A DNA stretch of 40,934 bases. Source: an uncultured Pelagibacteraceae bacterium (lineage in GTDB: Bacteria > Pseudomonadota > Alphaproteobacteria > Pelagibacterales > Pelagibacteraceae). Numbering within the stretch: position 1 is the first letter of the stretch; each line of letters starts with the position of its first letter. The position numbers and the translations under genes are program-made. The stretch spans positions 1 through 40,934 of the forward strand of contig CABZGO010000012.1 of assembly GCA_902525355.1 (NCBI GenBank). The letters run 5' to 3'. Positions 6,603-15,079 of this stretch are shown here, piece by piece. Below the pieces are notes generated by a model, which did not search any database, was not told the DNA's origin, and saw only the letters and a program-made list of their open reading frames with translations.

Positions 6603-7823
6603 ATGAGTGATTTCTATCAAGACGGTACTATTTCAACGCTTCATGACTTTGGCACTAAGTCAACTAAAGATCTAGAGAAAGATTTATTAAATTTTTCAAA
6701 AGAGAGAAAAATGGAACTTATTTTGCCATGTCTTTATTCAGAATTGAAAGGTGATGCTTTGCCAAAAATTGTTAGTGAAATAAGTAAAACTAATTATCTA
6801 AATCATATAATTATTGGCTTAGATAAAGCAACTGAATCTCAAGCAAGAAAAGCTTGGTCATTTTTTGAGAAATTAGAAACTCCATTTACAATTCTTTGGA
6901 ATGATGGACCTAATCTTAAAAAATTAGACAAAGAATTAAAAAAATTAGATCTTGCTCCAAATGAATATGGAAAGGGAAGAAATGTTTGGTATTGCATTGG
7001 TATGTCTATAGCGAGAGATAGTGCAAGATCTGTAGCATTGCATGATTGTGATATTAAAACTTATGACCGGAGAATGTTGGCAAAACTATTCTATCCTGTT
7101 GTAAATCCGTTATTTAATTTTGAATTTTGTAAAGGTTTCTACCCACGTGTTGCAGATAATAAAATGAATGGAAGGGTTGCAAGGTTACTCGTATTTCCTT
7201 TATTAAACGCATTAGAGAAAACTATTGGAAACAGTGATTATATAAACTTTATGAAATCTTTTAAATACCCTTTGGCAGGAGAATTTTCATTTCGAAGAAA
7301 TATTTTACCTGAATTACGAATTTCATCCGACTGGGGTATAGAAATTGGAATTTTATCAGAGATGCAAAGAAATTTTTCTCCTCAAAATATATGTCAGGTA
7401 GATTTAGCTGACACCTATGATCACAAGCATCAAAATTTATCTGTAAATGATGAGAAACAAGGTCTGTCAAGAATGTCGATCGATATCATTAAAACTTTTA
7501 TAAAAAAATTAGCAACTCAAGGCCATTCCTTTAGTAAAGAACAATTTAGATCTTTAAAAGCAACATATTACAGGGCAGCACTAGATTTAATTGATGCTTA
7601 TAGAAATGACGCTCAAATGAATGGACTAAAATTTGATTCACATACAGAGGAAAAGGCCGTTGAATTATTTGCTGCTAATATAATGAAAGCAGGTGATGCT
7701 TTTTATCAAAATCCAATGGATACACCTTTTATTCCAACATGGAGTAGAGTTAAGAGTGCAATACCAGATTTTTTAATAAGATTAGAAAAAGCAGTTAACG
7801 AAGATAACATGCGGTATATTTAA
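6603..7823 (+). CDS. gpgS: Glucosyl-3-phosphoglycerate synthase (GT81-like)
   Basis: A 406-residue retaining glycosyltransferase expected to join glucose from an NDP-glucose to 3-phosphoglycerate. The metal-binding DxD-type motif is LHDCDIKTY (Asp148 and Asp150), preceded by the acceptor and nucleotide loop GKGRNVWYC (124-131). The family signature PLAGEFSFRR and a C-terminal His in DHKHQ are also present. Length is normal for bacterial GpgS. It forms a two-gene operon with gpgP for glucosylglycerate, an osmolyte that replaces nitrogen-containing solutes under nitrogen limitation in several marine bacteria. Mannosyl-3-phosphoglycerate synthase is less likely on motif grounds. Confidence 0.87.
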   Translation: MSDFYQDGTISTLHDFGTKSTKDLEKDLLNFSKERKMELILPCLYSELKGDALPKIVSEISKTNYLNHIIIGLDKATESQARKAWSFFEKLETPFTILWNDGPNLKKLDKELKKLDLAPNEYGKGRNVWYCIGMSIARDSARSVALHDCDIKTYDRRMLAKLFYPVVNPLFNFEFCKGFYPRVADNKMNGRVARLLVFPLLNALEKTIGNSDYINFMKSFKYPLAGEFSFRRNILPELRISSDWGIEIGILSEMQRNFSPQNICQVDLADTYDHKHQNLSVNDEKQGLSRMSIDIIKTFIKKLATQGHSFSKEQFRSLKATYYRAALDLIDAYRNDAQMNGLKFDSHTEEKAVELFAANIMKAGDAFYQNPMDTPFIPTWSRVKSAIPDFLIRLEKAVNEDNMRYI

Positions 7824-7842
7824 TTTTATACTTTAAACAATT

Positions 7843-8637
7843 TTAATATTTAACGACTTTACCCCAAAGTGATTGTGATGGTCCATAGCCTATACGAGCA
7901 TCTTCCATTTTAAGAACTCTTGTATAATCAACCATCATATTTATTCCTGGTCCATAGATCTCTATGTATTTTGATAATACATCTTGATCATCAGCCTCAA
8001 CCATAAATTGATTCAACTCTAGTGGACTAATAATTTTATCAATTACATTCCATCTATAATTTTTCTTTTCAAGGTTTTCTGTCAAACCTTCTGACTCTAG
8101 TAATATTTTCCAAGAACCAGCCTCAATAAATCTTTTAGATTGCATTTTAATTCTCTCAATAAATATTTCTTCCTCAATAACCTTAGAATGTGCAAACGCA
8201 ACACCAACCTCATTAATAACTTTTATTCCTTTGCCTGTTGTATTTTCGATCAGTCTACACATCTCATCATCATCTAAAGAACGAGCTATTCTAGAAATTT
8301 CAATTATATCAATACCAAGATTAACAACAGTATCTATATAATCATCTACCACTTCTTTACCACCAGATAATGCAACGTCCATAATTGGATTTCCTAATGC
8401 AACTTGAACACTGTGTTTTTTGCAAGTTTCGATAAATCTTAAAAGAGATTTTTTGCTCATCATTGCACCTTGTTTTCCAGAAATCTTAAAGATATCAACA
8501 AGGTTTGCATATGCCTCTAGGTAATCATCTATACAATTTCCCACCATCACAGGTGCCCTAACATAATTTATGCCTGTCTCACGTGGTTTTTCCTTTCTTT
8601 TTATAAAAGGTAATTTTGGAAATGTTATTTCAGTCAT
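7843..8637 (-). CDS. Phosphosulfolactate synthase (ComA) family protein, copy 1
   Basis: A 264-residue TIM-barrel protein related to ComA, which adds sulfite to phosphoenolpyruvate in coenzyme M synthesis. Seen are the N-terminal KPRETGINYVRAP (strand 1), DIFKISGKQGAM (strand 2), DIIEISRIARSLDDDEM, the strand-loop KVINEVGVAF, the segment AGSWKILLESEG and the late GPGINMMVDYTRVLKME. It lies immediately downstream of the TTT transporter genes (16 bases after tctAB) on the same strand. A second, diverged copy lies on the other side of the transporter. SAR11-type bacteria are not known to make coenzyme M, so a sulfonate- or PEP-related reaction in either direction is inferred, not shown. Confidence 0.72.
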   Translation of the reverse strand: MTEITFPKLPFIKRKEKPRETGINYVRAPVMVGNCIDDYLEAYANLVDIFKISGKQGAMMSKKSLLRFIETCKKHSVQVALGNPIMDVALSGGKEVVDDYIDTVVNLGIDIIEISRIARSLDDDEMCRLIENTTGKGIKVINEVGVAFAHSKVIEEEIFIERIKMQSKRFIEAGSWKILLESEGLTENLEKKNYRWNVIDKIISPLELNQFMVEADDQDVLSKYIEIYGPGINMMVDYTRVLKMEDARIGYGPSQSLWGKVVKY

Positions 8638-8653
8638 TATAAATTCTATTTAT

Positions 8654-10639
8654 TTAATTCAATTGCCCACCTAGCCACCAAGGTAAATCAATAAATAATC
8701 CTATCAGCCCATCTGGAAACTGTAAAGTTAGCAGAGACGATAACGCCCAGAGTATTAACATTAATGCAACAGAAATACAAATTGATGAGACATAAGCTTT
8801 CCTATTATGAAATAAAATAAATATATTAATAAAAAGTGCTGCAGCAATTGGAAAACCAAATATAAAATTCATTAACAAGAAACCAATAAAACTCAAATAA
8901 TAAAAAAGTTGATTATTAAAGTTCCCACTAATTTCAAAAATATTTGACCGAGCAAACTTCATCAATGTATTATTTAAAAATGGTAAATTTTTTAAGTCTG
9001 CAATTTTTACAATAAGTATAAAAACCAAGAGTGATAAAGCTATTACACTCAGACTTATTGGAAACAAATTAGCACGATAATCTAAACTACTAGTAAACCA
9101 AATCATTGATAACGGTAGACAGAGTAAGATGAGTATGTAATAAATTTGAGTATGCTTACCTTTAATTAGATCAGATCTATAATTGTTATCAAACTTCTGT
9201 TTTGTCAAAAGAACGATGGTAGCAAGACATAAAATTATAAGAATTATTGAAACTGGACGTGATAAAAAACTTAAACCATATACTGCCTGAGTTTGATAGC
9301 TTAAAAGTTCAACTTTGCTTGATAAAAAGAACCCTATTAAAAGTGCCGGTCTAGACCAACCAAAGTTTTTAAATGTAATACCAATTATACCAAACGATAA
9401 CAATCCAATAAAATCATACCAGTCCCTATTAATATTAAATGTTGCAAAAAAAATTAAACAAACCATCACAGGTGCAAGTATGTAATATGGAACTAAAGTG
9501 AATTTAGAAATTTGAGGTGAAAAGCCCATGCAAATCCCAGCACCTAAAATATTTGCAATAGCTAATGACCAAATCATTAGATAGGTAAGATCTAGGTTTG
9601 TAGTTACCATATCTAAACCAGGTTCAATTCCAATTAGAACAAAACCTCCAAGTAATAAAACTTTATTACCAGAACCAGGTATTCCAAAAATTAATGTTGG
9701 AATTAATGCTCCACCCTCTTTTGCATTATTAGCAGACTCAGGTGCTATAACTCCTCGAATATCACCTTTACCAAATTGTGAAGTATCTTTTGTTGTTTGC
9801 TTTAAGTGACTATATGCAATCCAATCAACGACTGTTCCTCCTAGACCTGGTAAAGCTCCAACTAGACAACCAAGAGTAGAACATCGTAAAACTAAAAACC
9901 AATTTTTTACTACATCTTTTAAACCAGTGAACCATCCTTTTTTGGTATTAAGTGATTTTGCAATTGAGCCTTTGGAATCAAGTAGTCCGACTATTTCTGG
10001 AATTGCAAATAATCCTAGTCCAACAACAACAAGAGGAACACCTTCTAAAAGATATAATGTATTAAATGTGTATCTTGGATCTCCTGTAATTGGGGCTGTT
10101 CCTATTGATCCAATAATTAATCCTAAAAAACAAGAAGCAATACCTTTAAATAAATTGTCACCTGTAAGAGCACCAACCATTAACAAAGCAAGAACTACTA
10201 ATAGAAACTGTTCTCCAAATCCAAACGCCATTATTATTGGAATGGCATAATAAATTGATATTGATAATATAAACGCCCCAAAGATACCCCCAAGTAATGA
10301 AGCACTAAAGGCAGCGCTCAAAGCTCTTGCTGCCATACCTTTTTTAGAAAGTGGAAATCCATCCATTACTGTCGCTTGCGATCCTGCAGTTCCAGGTACT
10401 CCCATAAGCACGGCAGGAAAAGTATCTGAAGTTGTCGTAGGTGCAAGAACTCCAATCATCATTGCAAGAGCATGTGAAGGTTCCATTGTAAAAACAAAAG
10501 GTAAAACAAGGGCTAAACCTGAAGTTCCACCCATACCTGGAAGGATACCAACAATTAAACCAAGTAATGTACCTGCAAATAGAAATGCTAAATGAGTAGG
10601 CTCAAAAAGTTGAAAAAGCGCAGCTAATAATTGTTCCAT
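8654..10639 (-). CDS. tctA: Fused TctA-TctB tripartite tricarboxylate transporter permease
   Basis: A 661-residue inner-membrane protein. Residues 1 to about 490 are the large TctA subunit, with the hallmark GILPGMGGTSGLALVLPF (32-49), PTTTSDTFPAVLMGVPGTAGS and a second inverted-repeat half with GALPGLGGTVVDWIAY and LIFGIPGSGNKVLLLGG. The last 150 residues carry about four more hydrophobic segments in a TctB-like arrangement, so the small subunit appears fused to the C terminus. The transporter takes up carboxylates with a periplasmic TctC receptor using an ion gradient. The start codon directly abuts a hairpin and U-run, with no obvious ribosome-binding site. A separate tctB gene is absent. 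Confidence 0.9.
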   Translation of the reverse strand: MEQLLAALFQLFEPTHLAFLFAGTLLGLIVGILPGMGGTSGLALVLPFVFTMEPSHALAMMIGVLAPTTTSDTFPAVLMGVPGTAGSQATVMDGFPLSKKGMAARALSAAFSASLLGGIFGAFILSISIYYAIPIIMAFGFGEQFLLVVLALLMVGALTGDNLFKGIASCFLGLIIGSIGTAPITGDPRYTFNTLYLLEGVPLVVVGLGLFAIPEIVGLLDSKGSIAKSLNTKKGWFTGLKDVVKNWFLVLRCSTLGCLVGALPGLGGTVVDWIAYSHLKQTTKDTSQFGKGDIRGVIAPESANNAKEGGALIPTLIFGIPGSGNKVLLLGGFVLIGIEPGLDMVTTNLDLTYLMIWSLAIANILGAGICMGFSPQISKFTLVPYYILAPVMVCLIFFATFNINRDWYDFIGLLSFGIIGITFKNFGWSRPALLIGFFLSSKVELLSYQTQAVYGLSFLSRPVSIILIILCLATIVLLTKQKFDNNYRSDLIKGKHTQIYYILILLCLPLSMIWFTSSLDYRANLFPISLSVIALSLLVFILIVKIADLKNLPFLNNTLMKFARSNIFEISGNFNNQLFYYLSFIGFLLMNFIFGFPIAAALFINIFILFHNRKAYVSSICISVALMLILWALSSLLTLQFPDGLIGLFIDLPWWLGGQLN

Positions 10640-10677
10640 AAAAAAAGCTGCTAGCTATTAGCTAGCAGCACTTTTTT
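10640..10677 (-). terminator. Strong hairpin with U-run between tctC and tctAB
   Basis: A perfect 10-bp stem (10647-10656 with 10660-10669, GCTGCTAGCT and its complement) encloses a 3-base loop. Seven A's on the plus strand (10640-10646) give a U-run on the minus-strand transcript, and a T-run at 10672-10678 would serve the other direction. It follows the tctC stop by about 16 bases and ends exactly at the tctAB ATG. It probably reduces readthrough or protects the receptor mRNA, so the receptor is made in excess of the permease. Confidence 0.85.
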
Positions 10678-10685
10678 TATTTGTT

Positions 10686-11759
10686 CTATTGAACTCTATA
10701 AGTGAATTTATGTTTCTTTAAAGCTGCATTTAATTGCTTTTTAGTAGTATCAGAAAATACTGCAGCCTTTTTAATAATTTCACCAGCTTCTTCTCCTATG
10801 ATTAATGGAAATGGTCCAAGAGCTTTTACAGCTTTAGCCTTAAACTCTGGGTCATTTGTCATTTTAATAGCTGCATCTCTGTATGCTTTTACTATTTCAT
10901 CGGATGCATCTGCTGGAAGCATCATTGCTTTAGATGCTTGAGACCATGCAGCACCTATTGCATAGTATGCTTCTAGGTCATCACCCTCAAGTTTTTTACC
11001 ATTTACCTTCTCATACATTTCAGGAAATGTAGGTGCATTTGGTGCCAAAGGGTTTCTAGAAACTGAACCGTCAGCTCCAATAATTCCTAATGTCATTAAA
11101 TCTACAACTTTTCCTTTTTCTATTTCAGGCTTCACTTTTTTTACATAATTCGCTGCACCATGTGAACTTAGATGAATTTCACCTCTTAGGAATGCTTGAT
11201 ATCCTCCTGAAGATGAAAGACCAGGAATAGGTTTAGCTCCTTTGATACCAAGTTTCTCATAAATCCATATGTGGAATAAATCTGCAGATGCAGGAGTTTT
11301 CAATGCATAAAGAACCAACTTCCTCTCTTTAATTTTAGATAGATCGTGAGGCTCAGCTAAATCTGAACGTGTGAACCAATGAGTATTTTGTGGTAGCAAA
11401 ACTACTGGTCGGTATTCACTAAGATTATATTTAACAAGTGGATTTCCAGTAGCAACGTTTACTATTACTGAAGTTGAACATCCAAAAATAAAAGTTCCAT
11501 CTGCTTTTGCGTTTTTTTCAAAATAATTTGAACCTTTAATAGCTCCACCTCCTGGAATGTGCATGATTTGGACATCAGGATTTCCAGGTAAATATTTTTT
11601 TAAGAAAGGTTGAATAAATCTCGCAAATCTACTCGTACCACCACCTTCTTTAAATGGCACAACCCATGTAACTGTTTTACCAGCGAAATTCACATCTGCA
11701 TTTCCAATGGATACAATCGAGAATAACGATATTAATATTAATATTAGAATTTTTCGCAT
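10686..11759 (-). CDS. tctC: TctC/Bug-family periplasmic solute receptor
   Basis: A 357-residue periplasmic receptor with a signal peptide (MRKILILILISLFSIVSIGNA, cleavage near 21). Family motifs are VTWVVPFKEGGGTSRFAR (the phosphate- or carboxylate-binding P-loop-like strand 1 region), IMHIPGGGAIKGSNYF, and PGLSSSGGYQAFLRGEIHLS. It is about 30 residues longer than most Bug proteins, with inserted segments around 230-265. It feeds the downstream permease. The ligand cannot be read from sequence; ComA-family neighbours suggest an organic acid such as a sulfonated carboxylate. A purine-rich GGGGGGAAAT precedes the ATG. Confidence 0.9.
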   Translation of the reverse strand: MRKILILILISLFSIVSIGNADVNFAGKTVTWVVPFKEGGGTSRFARFIQPFLKKYLPGNPDVQIMHIPGGGAIKGSNYFEKNAKADGTFIFGCSTSVIVNVATGNPLVKYNLSEYRPVVLLPQNTHWFTRSDLAEPHDLSKIKERKLVLYALKTPASADLFHIWIYEKLGIKGAKPIPGLSSSGGYQAFLRGEIHLSSHGAANYVKKVKPEIEKGKVVDLMTLGIIGADGSVSRNPLAPNAPTFPEMYEKVNGKKLEGDDLEAYYAIGAAWSQASKAMMLPADASDEIVKAYRDAAIKMTNDPEFKAKAVKALGPFPLIIGEEAGEIIKKAAVFSDTTKKQLNAALKKHKFTYRVQ

Positions 11760-11781
11760 AATTTCCCCCCTTGAGAATATT

Positions 11782-11798
11782 GTTACACATAGTATAAC
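11782..11798. promoter_or_regulatory. Candidate operator between divergent tctC and comA-like copy 2
   Basis: The 17-base sequence GTTACACATAGTATAAC is an imperfect palindrome: GTTA pairs with TAAC and AC with GT around a central ATA. It lies 23 bases upstream of tctC within the only divergent spacer of this locus. A regulator site serving both directions is plausible. No regulator gene lies nearby. Confidence 0.35.
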
Positions 11799-11908
11799 GT
11801 GTTCATTATGGGTCTTTCAACTATTTATATTTCTTTATATCCACAAGAATTAAAAATGACGTTTTTGGTTAGAAATTTATCTATTTGACTAATATAAAAG
11901 CAAAAAAC

Positions 11909-12772
11909 ATGTCTAAAACAAAAAATTCGATATCAAAAGTATTTGATTTAAAGACAATCGATCCTAAGCCTAGAACCAAATCTCAACTATGGTTGAAAGA
12001 TGTAGGTTTTGATGAAGGCCCTTGGTACAACGAAAGAATGGGACTTCGTGAATTAGAAGACTTTCTAGAGGTTGCTGGTAACAGGATTGACCATGTTAAA
12101 ATTGCAACAATGCAAGTTCTAGGACATCCAAAAGAATGGTTAGAACGTAAAAATAATCTTTACAAAAAACATTCAATAGAGCCTTACTTGGATCATGGTT
12201 ATTTTATAAAAGCTTTTAAAAAGGGAAAAGTAAATGAAGCAATTGATGTTGCGGCAGATTTAGGATTTTCCGCAATGGAATTTATGAATACATTTGGAGA
12301 TATCCCTGAAAATCAAATAAAAGCTTGGTGCAATCATGCGATTAAAAATGGAATGAATATAATTTATGAACATCATCCAGAAAGTGGATGGGATAAAACA
12401 AAAAAGAATACTCCTGCAACATTTAAGCAAATTGTTGAAAGCGCTGAACCTTTTTTTGAATATGGAGCATTTTCAATGCTTATTGATCATGAAGAAATAG
12501 AACTTCATGATAGTAAGTCAGATGTACTAACTGGAGTGCTCAAATACTTTGGTAAAAATAAAGTTGCATTTGAAGTTACTTCACCAAAGGAAGCTGAAGT
12601 AAGATGGTATTCAGATATACTTAATTATTTTGAACTCTTTGGTACAGATTGCAATTTAACTAATATTATGCCCAGCCAAGTGATGCTAATTGATCCATTA
12701 AGATCTGGAGAAAGACCAGCTGAAATTTTATTTGATAAGTATCCAGAATTAGTCTCTGTAAAAAATAAATAA
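11909..12772 (+). CDS. Phosphosulfolactate synthase (ComA) family protein, copy 2
   Basis: A ComA-type TIM-barrel protein of 287 residues from the ATG at 11909; a TTG at 11885 would add 8 residues but lacks support. Family elements are GLRELEDFLEVAGNRIDHVKI, LYKKHSIEPYLDHGYF, AADLGFSAMEFMNTFGDIP (the ComA pattern of a strand then an acidic/serine loop), KNGMNIIYEHHPESGW, PFFEYGAFSMLIDHEE and the late CNLTNIMPSQVMLIDPLRSG. The last element closely follows the ComA ending NLGNIPPEEVIALETLRxG. It is closer to canonical ComA than copy 1. It is transcribed divergently from the transporter. The exact reaction and substrate are not known. Confidence 0.75.
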   Translation: MSKTKNSISKVFDLKTIDPKPRTKSQLWLKDVGFDEGPWYNERMGLRELEDFLEVAGNRIDHVKIATMQVLGHPKEWLERKNNLYKKHSIEPYLDHGYFIKAFKKGKVNEAIDVAADLGFSAMEFMNTFGDIPENQIKAWCNHAIKNGMNIIYEHHPESGWDKTKKNTPATFKQIVESAEPFFEYGAFSMLIDHEEIELHDSKSDVLTGVLKYFGKNKVAFEVTSPKEAEVRWYSDILNYFELFGTDCNLTNIMPSQVMLIDPLRSGERPAEILFDKYPELVSVKNK

Positions 12773-12776
12773 ATTT

Positions 12777-12789
12777 GTCAACTTTTGAC
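12777..12789. promoter_or_regulatory. 13-bp palindrome GTCAActtTTGAC after comA-like copy 2
   Basis: A perfect 5-bp inverted repeat with a 3-base centre begins 4 bases after the comA-like stop and lies about 100 bases upstream of pcs. It is short and without a T-run, so it is a weak terminator candidate. The TTGAC half could also serve as a promoter -35 element for pcs. Confidence 0.2.
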
Positions 12790-12890
12790 ATGAATGTAAA
12801 TAATTAAAGTTTTATTAATAATATCTTGTAAATTTTTTGGCGCGACAAGAATTTATCTTCGAAATATCTTTTCATAGGATAAAAAGCAAC

Positions 12891-13643
12891 ATGCTAAAAA
12901 CTAAAAAAGATATAGATATTGTTCTAGCTTGGTCTGTTCATTTGTTAACATGTTCTGGACTTATAGCTGGTTTTTTAGCAATTATAAGTATTTTCAAAAA
13001 TGATCAAATATCAGCTTTTTTATTTTTAGGACTTGCGTTATTGATTGATGCTGTTGATGGCACATTAGCAAGAAAATTTAAAGTATCTATTTTTGTTAAA
13101 AATATAGATGGAAAAATGCTTGATAGTGTAATTGATTTTTTCAATTACATAATAATTCCATCAGTAATGATATATTGGTTTAAATTTGTTCCCACACCTT
13201 TTGAAATAATTATACCTTCAATCATTTTGATTATATCAGCAATATCATATTCGAATAATAATTTAATGACTTCAGATAACTTTTATAAAGGTTTTCCATG
13301 CATCTGGAATGTATTACTTTTTTATCTATATTTATTTGATCTGTCACAAACTTATAATTTATTTCTGATATCTGCCTGTATATTGCTAAAGTTTATACCA
13401 ATTAAGTTTGTACATCCATTGAGGGTCAATAAATACAGAAGCTATTCCACAGTATTTATGATTTTATGGTTTATTTCATCATTTAAAATTCTATTAAGCT
13501 CATTTTTTTTACTTAATAATTATTTTGATTATCTATTTCTTGGTATTTGGTTAATCTCAAATTTATACTTCGTATCTTTAACTCTGTATGAGATGTATCA
13601 TCAATTAATAAAAAATATTTTTGTTAAAATTATTAAAAACTAA
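12891..13643 (+). CDS. pcs: Phosphatidylcholine synthase (CDP-alcohol phosphatidyltransferase family)
   Basis: A 250-residue integral membrane enzyme with about seven hydrophobic segments. The CDP-alcohol phosphotransferase motif is complete: DAVDGTLAR, a short spacer, then GKMLDSVID. The details around it (SVHLLTCSGLIAGFL at the N terminus, IDGKMLDSVIDFFNYIIIPS) follow bacterial Pcs, which condenses CDP-diacylglycerol with choline to phosphatidylcholine in one step. I chose the ATG at 12891 because the sequence upstream to the TTG at 12837 does not resemble the family. Choline would have to be imported. Phosphatidylserine or phosphatidylglycerophosphate synthases are less likely. Confidence 0.8.
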   Translation: MLKTKKDIDIVLAWSVHLLTCSGLIAGFLAIISIFKNDQISAFLFLGLALLIDAVDGTLARKFKVSIFVKNIDGKMLDSVIDFFNYIIIPSVMIYWFKFVPTPFEIIIPSIILIISAISYSNNNLMTSDNFYKGFPCIWNVLLFYLYLFDLSQTYNLFLISACILLKFIPIKFVHPLRVNKYRSYSTVFMILWFISSFKILLSSFFLLNNYFDYLFLGIWLISNLYFVSLTLYEMYHQLIKNIFVKIIKN

Positions 13644-13705
13644 GTATTTACTGAATAATGATAGTGTAAATTCCTTGTAGTTACAATATTAGCAAAGTTA
13701 ATTTA

Positions 13706-14485
13706 TCAAATAAATCTTGAATAAACTTTTCCAAAAGCTGACGAGGTTACCTCAATCAATTTCTTTTCATTAATAGGAACAGGAAATCCATATGCTCCTG
13801 TTAAAATTAAATCGTTTTTTTTTAAAATATTACTTGTTTTTGCTTTATCTTTCACTAACCACTCAATTTCCCCAAGCATATCAAAAGGCCATTTTTTATC
13901 TATCCATTTATCAACTACTTCATTATCATAAACTAATTTTAGATCTGTGATTTCATTGTTGTTTGAAACCTTATTTTCAGGTCCTAAAATAACTCCTGCA
14001 TGAATTGCATTATTTGCTAAAAGTTCTGCACCATTTGGAGGATCTCCATTAAAAACCAAATTGTGTATTTCTATTAAGGGATAAATTGATTGAACAGATT
14101 CTAATATATAATCAAATGATGCTAATTCTGGATTAATATCTCTATTGAGTATAATTCCAAATTCTGCCTCCATAGCTGGGTTAGAATAATCGTTTTTATT
14201 GAGCTCAACTCCGTTTTGGTGTAATTCATGCTTCCAAAGTGTACCTTGTGCTGGATGGGAAAGATCCATTTTTTTTTGAGTATCTTTTGAAATACACCCT
14301 ATTTTATAACCAATAATTTCCTCACCTCTTGATACTCTTAATTCAGTAACTTTATTTTGAATATGTAAAGCATCTTCGTTGCTTATTTTTATTTTATTTT
14401 TAAATATTTGGCTGGGTTTTTTTGCATCATAATCTTCAAGAATTTGATTTGAATATAAATCTAATTCTTGTCTAGATAATGACAT
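13706..14485 (-). CDS. 2-keto-4-pentenoate hydratase / 4-oxalocrotonate decarboxylase family enzyme
   Basis: A 259-residue member of the MhpD/XylJ/XylK branch of the fumarylacetoacetase superfamily. Family features are GYKIGCISK, HPAQGTLW, the metal-binding Glu pair in NPAMEAEFGIIL, PLIEIHNLVF, NNAIHAGVILGP and the C-terminal LTGAYGFPVP. Members hydrate or decarboxylate short 2-oxo acids from meta-cleavage pathways, but related proteins act elsewhere, and no other aromatic-degradation genes are present. The ATG abuts the stop of the upstream gene (TAA-ATG), so it lies at the end of the protease operon, perhaps only by position. Confidence 0.8.
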   Translation of the reverse strand: MSLSRQELDLYSNQILEDYDAKKPSQIFKNKIKISNEDALHIQNKVTELRVSRGEEIIGYKIGCISKDTQKKMDLSHPAQGTLWKHELHQNGVELNKNDYSNPAMEAEFGIILNRDINPELASFDYILESVQSIYPLIEIHNLVFNGDPPNGAELLANNAIHAGVILGPENKVSNNNEITDLKLVYDNEVVDKWIDKKWPFDMLGEIEWLVKDKAKTSNILKKNDLILTGAYGFPVPINEKKLIEVTSSAFGKVYSRFI

Positions 14486-15079
14486 TTAATTGCAAGGCTC
14501 TCTGTAGACTTGAAGAATTTTTTCATTCAAAAATTTATTTTTTAAATTTTGTAAATCATTATCATTTAAAAGGTAACAATAGGTTCTTGAATTTAGCTTC
14601 ATTAAATCTTCTAAATTCTTACTATTTTTTATTGGTAAAAATGTTCCTGCATACCAACTTTCTTGTGATAAAGTTGCAAATGAAAAAGGTTTATTTCTAG
14701 TAAGATATCCTTCGATTTCCTGAGTTGCCTGTGGAGAATAAAATGTCATATAATGATTTTGATTTAACTCCTCAAATTCATACCTCATCGTATCAATTTC
14801 ATATCTCTCGAGCATCCAGGATTGCATATCACCACTTTTTCCATAATGGGCAGGCTGAACGAAAGAAACAGTTTTGTCATCAGGATTTGAAAATGTTTTT
14901 TTAAACCATTTATATCCACCATATTGAATGATTTGGCCAAAAATTTTATCTTCATCATAAAAAATGATCATTGAACCTTTTGCATCTTTTTCATAAAAAA
15001 ATGAGTAACTACTAATTTCTGCAAACAAAAAATTTGGAAATAATAATAAAATGTATAATTTTATTAAGAAACTTTTCAT
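14486..15079 (-). CDS. Exported hypothetical protein (protease operon)
   Basis: A 197-residue protein from the ATG at 15077-15079, which overlaps the upstream stop as TGATG; a TTG two codons earlier is less likely. A signal peptide MKSFLIKLYILLLFPNFLFA is clear, with cleavage near residue 20. The mature part is beta-rich with several aromatic residues (YGGYKWFKKTF, MLERYEIDTMRYEF), and two cysteines near the C terminus (TYCYLL and REPCN) may form a disulfide. It is coupled to the next exported protein and to the serine protease. No family recognised. Confidence 0.65.
   Translation of the reverse strand: MKSFLIKLYILLLFPNFLFAEISSYSFFYEKDAKGSMIIFYDEDKIFGQIIQYGGYKWFKKTFSNPDDKTVSFVQPAHYGKSGDMQSWMLERYEIDTMRYEFEELNQNHYMTFYSPQATQEIEGYLTRNKPFSFATLSQESWYAGTFLPIKNSKNLEDLMKLNSRTYCYLLNDNDLQNLKNKFLNEKILQVYREPCN

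Noticed and set aside
9927..10250. 107-codon plus-strand frame inside tctAB
   Set aside because: Antisense shadow of a strongly conserved permease; no start signal or family.
11885..11908. TTG start for comA-like copy 2
   Set aside because: Adds 8 unconserved-looking residues; the ATG at 11909 is a better start, though not proven.
12837..12890. TTG start for pcs
   Set aside because: The extension does not resemble the family N terminus; the ATG at 12891 gives a normal Pcs.
13706..14485. Aromatic meta-cleavage pathway
   Set aside because: Only one family member is present and no dioxygenase, aldolase or dehydrogenase partners are nearby.
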